Part shown: piece after piece, positions 1 to 4,465 of the stretch | Numbering within the stretch: position 1 is the stretch's first letter | Layout of the letters: every line of letters starts with the position of its first letter | Source of the DNA: Clostridia bacterium | GTDB lineage: Bacteria; Bacillota; Clostridia; Oscillospirales; QAMX01 | Length of the DNA: 9,089 bases | NCBI GenBank assembly: GCA_017556885.1 | Contig: JAFYLV010000176.1 | Span: 1 to 9,089 of the forward strand | Reading direction: 5' to 3' | Position numbers and translations under genes: made by a program | The notes under the pieces: model-generated | Seen by the model: only the letters and a program-made list of their open reading frames with translations | Told to the model about the DNA's origin: nothing | Database searches by the model: none

Positions 1-1
1 C

Positions 2-40
2 GAGCTTTGGCATGCACAGGCACAGTATTACGAGAAGTAA
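2..40 (+). CDS. C-terminal end of an unidentified rightward gene (partial)
   Basis: Reading from base 2, twelve sense codons (ELWHAQAQYYEK) run into a TAA at 38-40, and a strong hairpin terminator begins at the very next base. A stop codon abutting a terminator is the usual end of a real gene, so this is probably the tail of a rightward gene that enters from the left. Too little is visible to name a product. The other two forward frames have no comparable stop-plus-terminator arrangement. The fragment is short enough that chance cannot be excluded. Confidence 0.45.
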   Translation, partial: ELWHAQAQYYEK

Positions 41-75
41 AAAAATAAGAAGCCCCGTATGGGCTTCTTATTTTT
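41..75. terminator. Bidirectional Rho-independent terminator
   Basis: A perfect 15-bp stem pairs 41-55 (A-rich start, AAGAAGCCC end) with 61-75 (GGGCTTC start, T-rich end) around a 5-nt loop. The A-tract on the left and T-tract on the right let it work in both directions. It ends the rightward gene stopping at 40. It would also originally have ended the leftward SGNH-hydrolase gene, a 3' remnant of which lies just to the right at 89-136. Confidence 0.9.
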
Positions 76-88
76 ATGCTTTGCAGGC

Positions 89-136
89 TTACAGGATCAG
101 TTCCTTTGCGGCGTTGATCCACTCGCCGGTGGGAAG
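89..136 (-). pseudogene. 3'-terminal remnant of the SGNH-hydrolase gene (left direct repeat, attL-like)
   Basis: Read on the minus strand, the last 15 codons are LPTGEWINAAKELIL followed by TAA. The intact gene ends LLAGEWINAAKELIL then TAA. The DNA copies agree at 43 of 48 positions, with 22 consecutive identical bases (108-129 against 4437-4458). Three of the five differences are synonymous third-position changes, so this is diverged coding sequence rather than a fresh duplication. Similarity stops abruptly at 136, and the stop codon of the membrane-protein gene begins at 137. No start or upstream portion of the hydrolase is present here. Confidence 0.85.
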
Positions 137-628
137 TTAATCAAAAATGTGGCTGTCGCGGTATTCTTTGACAAATCTTTTGATGTGAAAATAGGAAACA
201 ATGGGATTGATGATGGCGAAAGGACCGAGATTGGCAAGTGCGAGTAAGGTATCGAATTTTGCTATCAATTCATTATTGGCATTGAAATACAGCGGTACAA
301 CCATCAGGATATATACGCCGGCAATAACGATCAGCTGTGTCAGATAAACGCGGCGGAGATAATGAGAATAAGGATCACGATGGTTTATGATATCCTGCTC
401 TGTATATGCGGTGCTAGCCCGCTTTATAAACAAAAGATACAGCAGGTTAAATGCCACTGCAAATATGGTCAATGACCGTGCAGGTGCGCTCGTCATCAGC
501 TTCCCTGCATCAGAACCGCCGGAGAAGAGATAAACGATGGAAAGCGAAAGGAACAGGCATATAAAAAAACGCATGAAGCAGAGCAATACTTCGGCAAAGA
601 GGGATCGGTTCGTGGACTGTGACTTCAT
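137..628 (-). CDS. Small four-helix membrane protein, last gene of the RiPP-like operon
   Basis: The product has 163 aa from the ATG at 628. That start is preferred over one 15 codons upstream because it has an AAGGAG site (638-643) nine bases before it and overlaps the kinase-like gene's stop as ATGA, a classic coupling arrangement. Four hydrophobic segments are visible at about residues 12-36, 52-69, 94-116 and 126-147. Charged loops lie between them, including a Tyr/Arg/Asp-rich one around 75-95, and the tail is basic (KRFVKEYRD). I do not recognise a family. As the final gene of an operon with a precursor peptide and modifying enzymes, and with no ABC transporter nearby, it could be an immunity protein, an export helper or a membrane anchor for the enzymes. 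That role is inference from position only. Its stop codon directly abuts the left direct repeat. Confidence 0.8.
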   Translation of the reverse strand: MKSQSTNRSLFAEVLLCFMRFFICLFLSLSIVYLFSGGSDAGKLMTSAPARSLTIFAVAFNLLYLLFIKRASTAYTEQDIINHRDPYSHYLRRVYLTQLIVIAGVYILMVVPLYFNANNELIAKFDTLLALANLGPFAIINPIVSYFHIKRFVKEYRDSHIFD

Positions 629-1416
629 ATAATGATGCTCCTTTTTTGCAAAAGCGGGATTATTTCTGAACATTCGTTGTAAAAAACGCGGTAAAAATGC
701 AAGCGAGAAGATTGCTTTGTGATTTTGTTTAGGTTTTCCAACATTGTCCCGGTATTATATAAATTCATTGCCAAGATTTGTTCGGTGGAATCATTAATGC
801 CTGACGGTGCAAGATTTGTTCGGTTCAGCTGAACCACTGATTCGAAAGGAATCCACTTTTCGTCACACATCTGATTGGGATATATAGCATACCGACATAA
901 ATTGCTTGTATACGCGTATTGATCTTCGTTGGCAAGAGAGGGCATACCCTTTTCGCGAAGCAACAATGGTCGAGTATATCGCCTAACACAAAGAGTGTGC
1001 ATGTTTACTATCAACAAATCGTCACATATGTATTTACAATTATAGTGAGATAAGGCATAGAGGGAAAAAGTTGTTTTGCCTGTTTTCGTACCCGCTAAAA
1101 ATAGGACTCCTTTTTTGCGGAATTTTAAGGCAGTTCCGTGTAGTAGTATGTGTTCGGATCCTCTTGCTCGAAGTTGAGTGTGAATGAATCTTAATGTCGC
1201 ACGCACAGCGAAGATTAGGGTGTTACAGAAAATGGTTTTTCCCGACAAATCTAAAATCCCATGGTAAAAAGTAATTGTCACAAGTTCGTCTGGGCTTTGC
1301 GGTTCCGACTCAACGGGATAGTATATTTGCAGAGAGGTTATTAAATCCTTACTGTCAGAATATATCAAAAACACTGGTCGGGTTTCTGGTATATTTATGT
1401 ATGTGAAATAATCCAT
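625..1416 (-). CDS. HPr-kinase-related P-loop protein of a RiPP-like operon
   Basis: The product has 263 aa. The middle of the protein follows the order of the HPr kinase/phosphorylase catalytic domain. His93 (LLHGTAL) is followed by a Walker A loop GTKTGKTT at 109-116 and then ICDD at 130-133, which matches the ADD of the family. HPrK proper is about 310 aa with a separate N-terminal domain. Here the N-terminal 80 residues are unrelated by eye and the C-terminus is short, so this is an HprK-related protein rather than the carbon-catabolite enzyme. Such kinases occur beside PqqD-like proteins in peptide-modification clusters, and lasso-peptide HPrK homologues phosphorylate the precursor. A similar job here is inferred. 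It starts 2 nt after the PqqD-like stop with only a weak ribosome site, so translation is probably coupled, and its stop overlaps the next gene's start. Confidence 0.85.
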   Translation of the reverse strand: MDYFTYINIPETRPVFLIYSDSKDLITSLQIYYPVESEPQSPDELVTITFYHGILDLSGKTIFCNTLIFAVRATLRFIHTQLRARGSEHILLHGTALKFRKKGVLFLAGTKTGKTTFSLYALSHYNCKYICDDLLIVNMHTLCVRRYTRPLLLREKGMPSLANEDQYAYTSNLCRYAIYPNQMCDEKWIPFESVVQLNRTNLAPSGINDSTEQILAMNLYNTGTMLENLNKITKQSSRLHFYRVFYNECSEIIPLLQKRSIII

Positions 1417-1418
1417 TT

Positions 1419-1670
1419 TTATATCTTGTCAGTCTTTTTTAAGATGTTCTTTTCTAAAAGCAGCTGTATAAAAGCTGATATATCATCTTTTGGAATAGCG
1501 GAGGAAATGGATTCGAAATTTTCAATATCTACCCCAGATTCAATCAATTTCCATATTTGAGTTTCAATTTCTGGAAAAAGATAAACTTTATCTTTTTGGA
1601 AATCTACTACAACAAGTCTACCGTCAAATTCCTCATAATATGCATCTTTGCTCAAGTTTGAAACGATCAT
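1419..1670 (-). CDS. PqqD-like peptide-recognition (RRE) protein
   Basis: The product has 83 aa from the ATG at 1670, chosen because GAGGA (1677-1681) lies six bases before it and because it leaves a 17-nt gap after the precursor gene. An ATG 15 codons upstream would overlap the precursor stop. The sequence has the PqqD layout: a beta-rich start (residues 17-32, LVVVDFQKDKVYLF), a conserved-type helix with TQIWKLIESG at 37-46, and a C-terminal helical region ending FIQLLLEKNIL, as in PqqD-type winged helices. PqqD proteins bind RiPP leader peptides and present them to a radical SAM/SPASM enzyme. Its place directly after the precursor and maturase fits that role. Length is close to stand-alone PqqD (about 90 aa). 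The family call is firm; binding to this precursor is inferred. Confidence 0.85.
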   Translation of the reverse strand: MIVSNLSKDAYYEEFDGRLVVVDFQKDKVYLFPEIETQIWKLIESGVDIENFESISSAIPKDDISAFIQLLLEKNILKKTDKI

Positions 1671-1687
1671 ATATAATCCTCGCGACT

Positions 1688-1903
1688 TCAGCGCAAAATC
1701 GGTATAAAACCGCAACTCACAGCATACGTACAGCCCAAAAGCATATCATCGATACAATTAAATGAGGGGGGATCAGCCTCCTTCATATAATCACCACAGT
1801 CAAGTGCCAATCCATTGCTACCACATACAGAATCTGCGTTAATTCTGATTGTTTCTAATAATTCGCTAAGGGTAAATTCGTACACTCTCAATTTGTGTTC
1901 CAT
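1688..1903 (-). CDS. Cysteine-rich RiPP precursor peptide (candidate)
   Basis: The product has 71 aa from the ATG at 1903, fixed by a strong GGAGGT site at 1913-1918; upstream in-frame codons run back into the maturase gene. Residues 1-26 look like a leader: amphipathic, charged, with FTLSELLETIR at 10-20. Residues 27-71 hold five cysteines at 27, 36, 50, 58 and 64, plus Asp and Thr residues that could accept thioether links, and the chain ends ILR. There is no Gly-Gly cleavage site and no signal peptide. It lies between the radical SAM/SPASM gene and the PqqD-like gene, where precursors typically sit. The Cys spacing (8, 13, 7 and 5 residues between) matches no class I recognise: it is not the compact N-terminal cluster of sactipeptides, nor a clear six-Cys SCIFF. 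A ranthipeptide-like or new class is possible. Confidence 0.8.
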   Translation of the reverse strand: MEHKLRVYEFTLSELLETIRINADSVCGSNGLALDCGDYMKEADPPSFNCIDDMLLGCTYAVSCGFIPILR

Positions 1904-1912
1904 TGTATAACT

Positions 1913-1918
1913 ACCTCC
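1913..1918 (-). promoter_or_regulatory. Ribosome binding site of the precursor gene
   Basis: The minus strand reads GGAGGT, nine bases before the ATG at 1903 and eleven bases after the maturase stop. It is the strongest ribosome site in the operon, consistent with the precursor being made in excess over its enzymes, and it fixes the 71-aa start. Confidence 0.85.
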
Positions 1919-1929
1919 ACACGTGATTG

Positions 1930-2940
1930 TTATATAATATTTAACTTTTTCAGGGCGAAAAAAGCCTTTCTGTATTCGCACTCACCGTCTAAACCAAAAG
2001 TATCTCCTCGCGCGATAGCTAAGCCGATGCAACCGAATTCGCAACTACCTTTAAGACCGCAAGAATTACACTCTGTACTATTTAATAATATCTCCTTTCT
2101 TTTGATGGCTGTTAAGTTTCTCTGTTTTGCGATTTTAGAAGATACAACATCATTTAACGAAGTATAAAAAATATTTCCGATGGGGGTATTGCAGAACTGT
2201 TGACAAGAAATAACATCTCCGGAGGTCTTTATCGATATTGCTCTTACTTCGTCGCTTTCAGCGATACTACACCTGCAGACGGGTATTGGTAGTTCTACAT
2301 CCAAAGCGTATTCTTTGTTGAGGGAGTGTATCAATCTATGTAAAGAAATTTTTTGATGGAATGAAATGCCGAGTTTGTCCCAGTTTTCAACAGCGTTTCC
2401 TTGCTTGGTAACCGAAACGAATGAAGGGCGTATTCCTAAACCTACTAGATACCTATATATATCTTCAACTTCGTGCATGTTTAATGCGGTGACACAGGTT
2501 CTTGCAAATTTCCAGTTCAATTTTGATGAAGCCAACAAGTGTAACCGGTCGTAAAACCTGTCAAACGTGTTTTGTCCCCGATGCGCTTCATACACCTCAC
2601 GAGTAATACCGTCCACGCTAACTTGAACTCCAATATTACCGATACTTATTAATTCATCTAACAACTCATCCGTCAATAAGTGTCCGTTTGTCGCAAACAA
2701 AAAATTCTGATTTGGTGCAGAGCGGCAATAATTCAAAACATTGTCCAAATGGGAATAGAGCAGAGGTTCTCCGCCACCGAAACAAAAGAGGTTCGCGCCT
2801 TGGGCGGTTATCTGATTGCACACATCTTCGATTCGCTCTGATGGAAACTCGCGGCGATCTTCGAGCTTTTTGTTGTAACATTGTGCGCAATTTAAATTGC
2901 AATAATCTGTTAGTTCAATTATGACTTCTTGAAAATTCAT
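1930..2940 (-). CDS. Radical SAM/SPASM peptide maturase
   Basis: The product has 336 aa. The radical SAM cluster motif CNLNCAQC supplies Cys14, Cys18 and Cys21 (CX3CX2C), followed by GGGEPL at 55-60 for SAM binding. The C-terminal third has the seven-cysteine SPASM pattern: Cys224 (or 222), G241-X4-Cys246, then Cys291-X2-Cys294-X5-Cys300-X3-Cys304-X16-Cys321, which would hold two auxiliary Fe-S clusters. This places it with the anSME/PqqE/sactipeptide-maturase group, which generate a 5'-deoxyadenosyl radical and crosslink or modify peptides. The next genes, a Cys-rich small peptide and a PqqD-like protein, are its likely substrate and substrate carrier. The exact chemistry (thioether, C-C or other crosslink) cannot be read from sequence. 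A consensus promoter lies about 50 bp upstream; the ribosome site (AGGGA, seven bases from ATG) is weak. Confidence 0.93.
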   Translation of the reverse strand: MNFQEVIIELTDYCNLNCAQCYNKKLEDRREFPSERIEDVCNQITAQGANLFCFGGGEPLLYSHLDNVLNYCRSAPNQNFLFATNGHLLTDELLDELISIGNIGVQVSVDGITREVYEAHRGQNTFDRFYDRLHLLASSKLNWKFARTCVTALNMHEVEDIYRYLVGLGIRPSFVSVTKQGNAVENWDKLGISFHQKISLHRLIHSLNKEYALDVELPIPVCRCSIAESDEVRAISIKTSGDVISCQQFCNTPIGNIFYTSLNDVVSSKIAKQRNLTAIKRKEILLNSTECNSCGLKGSCEFGCIGLAIARGDTFGLDGECEYRKAFFALKKLNII

Positions 2941-2993
2941 GAGTCCATCCCTAATGCCATTAAATTTTAGTATTCATTCATATCCTGATGATG

Positions 2994-3022
2994 AGTATAC
3001 TATGTACAAAATGAAATGTCAA
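2994..3022 (-). promoter_or_regulatory. Sigma-A promoter of the RiPP-like operon
   Basis: On the minus strand the -35 is a perfect TTGACA (3017-3022), then a 17-nt spacer, then -10 TATACT (2994-2999). Transcription would start near 2987, giving a leader of about 47 nt before the maturase ATG at 2940. The -10 lies within an 8-bp perfect palindrome AGTATACT (2994-3001). A near-perfect promoter beside a dedicated regulator suggests a unit that is normally repressed. Confidence 0.88.
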
Positions 3023-3041
3023 GTAAAACTAGATAAATAGA

Positions 3042-3056
3042 GTAAAAATTTTTTAC
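3042..3056. promoter_or_regulatory. Inverted repeat upstream of the RiPP promoter (possible operator or UP element)
   Basis: The 15 bases form a perfect palindrome, GTAAAAA, one T, TTTTTAC, centred about 27 bp upstream of the -35 box. An AGTAAAA copy overlaps its left arm (3041-3047) and recurs at 3022-3028 next to the -35. Winged-helix ArsR-type regulators bind AT-rich inverted repeats, and the adjacent gene encodes one, so this could be its operator. It could equally be a simple A/T-rich UP element. Confidence 0.4.
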
Positions 3057-3152
3057 AATATAAAAAAGAATGATAGATAATTGGCGGTTAACTAAATATA
3101 AAATATAGCATAAGACCAAAAATGTGAAGGCAGGCGAGTATTGATATAAAAC

Positions 3153-3181
3153 AAAAAGCTGTCGACCACCGACAGCTTTTT
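3153..3181. terminator. Rho-independent terminator after the 36-aa peptide gene
   Basis: A perfect 12-bp stem pairs AAAAAGCTGTCG (3153-3164) with CGACAGCTTTTT (3170-3181) around the loop ACCAC. On the minus strand it ends in a T-run, four bases after the stop codon of the 36-aa peptide gene. It separates the regulator/peptide unit from the maturase operon and supports the small ORF as a real gene. Confidence 0.92.
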
Positions 3182-3185
3182 GGGT

Positions 3186-3296
3186 TTAGCGCACATCCAT
3201 GTTCGGACACAGTATAGAAATAGCCGCTACTTGGATATATTTATACAATTCAGATTTGGGTAAAACTGTGAACATGGGCTTTTTCCATTCTTTCAT
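3186..3296 (-). CDS. 36-aa peptide coupled to the regulator; possible second precursor or signalling peptide
   Basis: ATG at 3296 begins two bases after the regulator's TAA. A GGAGG site (3309-3313), inside the regulator's last codons, lies 12 bases upstream. The peptide starts MKEWKKPMFTVL and ends CPNMDVR, with one Cys at residue 30. It has a basic N-terminus and a hydrophobic centre (about 21-30) but no convincing signal peptide. Its TAA (3186-3188) is followed after four bases by a perfect terminator. It shares with the 71-aa precursor's leader the spaced pattern FT-x-L...SEL-x3-I-x-[IV]-x-A-x-S-[VI], followed closely by Cys, and both proteins end in Arg. That suggests recognition by the same PqqD-like protein. 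It could be a second substrate, a peptide signal sensed by the regulator, or a decoy leader. The gene layout is directly visible; the function is inference. Confidence 0.72.
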   Translation of the reverse strand: MKEWKKPMFTVLPKSELYKYIQVAAISILCPNMDVR

Positions 3297-3298
3297 AA

Positions 3299-4354
3299 TT
3301 AAAGCAAGCCTCCATTAGTGTATAGTTGTAATTTCTTTGCAAGATCTTGGAACATAGAAGTGTTTATGCTGTAAAAGACCGACTTTCCGATATTTCTTGT
3401 TTTCAACACGCCGGATTTAATCATAAGAGAAAGATGATAGTATGTGTTTGGGGCGGAAAGCTGTAACTCTTGCTCCACATCCTTTGCGGATACTTCTCTT
3501 CGCTTGTGAATCAAGTCGAGAATTGCCTGGCGATTTGCATCAGAAATAGCTTGGCAAAAATTCTTGAGGTCTGGGCAAACGCTTTGCTTTTCCTGCATGG
3601 CCAGTACATTCAAATAATCACTTCCAAGCATGAGCAAGGCCATTCCGTTGACAATATTGCAATATATAACTGTTTCTGCATATGAGCAAAAGGTGACAAG
3701 CACTTCCTGAAAGATAGAAATATCAATGTTGCATAGATTTATGCTTTTTAACATCTGTGCGACATCATCAAGAATAAATCCATCGCGTAGTTTAAGATGG
3801 TTGCTATAGTTGCGATTATAGTCAAGTTGTTGCAAGATGCTCTTTTCCAGAAGCTCGTCAGATAATTTGCGGATTGCGCTTTCCGGATCTATGAAAAAAT
3901 CATAAAGATAAACTTTTTGCTCATGGGACAGAGAAGATGATTTAATTACTTTGCTTACAGCGGAGATAGAGGTTTCGCATTGAATGATATCTTCTTCGCT
4001 GAGAAAAGGAAAATAGAAAGTGAGTACTTTTTCTATGATCTGGGTTGTGCGGTTAAGTTCTTCGCGAACCTTTGAAAGATTATATCCAGAATTAACCAAC
4101 AGATCTGCCTTGTTGTCAAAAAAATGATGTGACATCATACACTTACCGGAATTGTTCATTTTGAAGAAAATAAGCAGGTCGTTGGAAATGGGCGGGGTAT
4201 TTTCCAACAGATGCCTATAATGCGCCTGCTCTTCAGGGGTGATTTGAAAGGTACTGCTGTCTGCGAAAAAAACATCCCGGTTAAAGTGAAGAACAAAGAG
4301 AAAGAAAAGATCGTGCAATTGTCCGGGAGCATCTAAAAAAGTGATATGAGCCAT
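3299..4354 (-). CDS. Transcriptional regulator with C-terminal ArsR-like winged helix
   Basis: The product has 351 aa. Residues about 264-335 form an ArsR-type helix-turn-helix: FCQAISDANRQAILDLI, then a recognition region around SAPNTYYHLSLMIKSGVL (300-317) and a beta wing NIGKSVFYSI (321-330). Classic ArsR proteins are only about 100 aa. The 260-residue N-terminal part is unfamiliar, rich in aromatic and hydrophobic residues, and probably a sensing or dimerisation domain. Cysteines are scattered and no clear metal site stands out. The GGAGG just before the ATG (4 bases) supports this start. The gene begins 63 bp after the SGNH gene's stop with no terminator or good promoter between, so it may be read through from the TrmB operon. 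The linked 36-aa peptide gene and the nearby RiPP promoter point to control of the biosynthetic operon; this is inference. Confidence 0.85.
   Translation of the reverse strand: MAHITFLDAPGQLHDLFFLFVLHFNRDVFFADSSTFQITPEEQAHYRHLLENTPPISNDLLIFFKMNNSGKCMMSHHFFDNKADLLVNSGYNLSKVREELNRTTQIIEKVLTFYFPFLSEEDIIQCETSISAVSKVIKSSSLSHEQKVYLYDFFIDPESAIRKLSDELLEKSILQQLDYNRNYSNHLKLRDGFILDDVAQMLKSINLCNIDISIFQEVLVTFCSYAETVIYCNIVNGMALLMLGSDYLNVLAMQEKQSVCPDLKNFCQAISDANRQAILDLIHKRREVSAKDVEQELQLSAPNTYYHLSLMIKSGVLKTRNIGKSVFYSINTSMFQDLAKKLQLYTNGGLL
3309..3313 (-). promoter_or_regulatory. Ribosome binding site of the 36-aa peptide gene
   Basis: The minus strand reads GGAGG within the regulator's Asn-Gly-Gly-Leu codons, 12 bases before the peptide ATG at 3296. 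Together with the 2-nt gap between genes it implies translational coupling, giving a roughly fixed peptide-to-regulator ratio. Confidence 0.65.
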
Positions 4355-4417
4355 ATAACCTCCATGTCAATTTTGCTTCTCTTAAATAAGGCAAGGGTGG
4401 CACAAGGTGGATGCCGT

Positions 4418-4465
4418 TTACAGGATGAGCTCCTTCGCGGCGTTGATCCACTCGCCGGCGAGAAG
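4418..4465. repeat. Right direct repeat (attR-like), 3' end of the intact SGNH gene
   Basis: This is the partner of 89-136, in the same orientation, with 43 of 48 bases identical and an uninterrupted 22-base match at 4437-4458. It encodes the last 15 residues and stop of the intact hydrolase-like gene, so the host reading frame is complete on this side of the island. Confidence 0.85.

Larger units (their letters stand above)
89..4465. mobile_element. Candidate AT-rich genomic island inserted at the 3' end of the SGNH-hydrolase gene
   Basis: The segment is bounded by two direct copies of the last 48 bp of the SGNH-hydrolase gene (89-136 and 4418-4465). The interior, 137-4417, is AT-rich by eye, whereas both flanks are GC-rich. 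All six interior genes point left, and they form a RiPP-like biosynthetic operon plus a regulator/peptide unit. The left copy keeps the stop codon next to the chromosomal terminator (41-75). The right copy completes the intact hydrolase gene. This is how site-specific insertion into a gene's 3' end looks when the element carries a replacement end. No integrase, transposase or terminal inverted repeat was seen, so mobility in trans, loss of the recombinase, or recombination between homologous gene ends are all possible. Confidence 0.6.

Noticed and set aside
1671..1715. Upstream Met giving a 98-aa PqqD-like protein
   Set aside because: It would overlap the precursor gene; the later Met has a GAGGA site at the right distance and matches the usual PqqD start.
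1904..1981. N-terminal extension of the precursor to an upstream in-frame Met (97 aa)
   Set aside because: The extension lies mostly inside the maturase gene, and the GGAGGT at 1913-1918 clearly serves the Met at 1903.
137..2940. Lasso peptide cluster
   Set aside because: A kinase of HPrK type and a PqqD-like protein occur in lasso clusters, but the required asparagine-synthetase-like cyclase and transglutaminase-like protease are missing, and a SPASM enzyme is present instead.
2953..3039. 28-codon plus-strand frame starting at the ATG at 2953
   Set aside because: It has no ribosome site and runs through the RiPP promoter; it is better explained as regulatory DNA.
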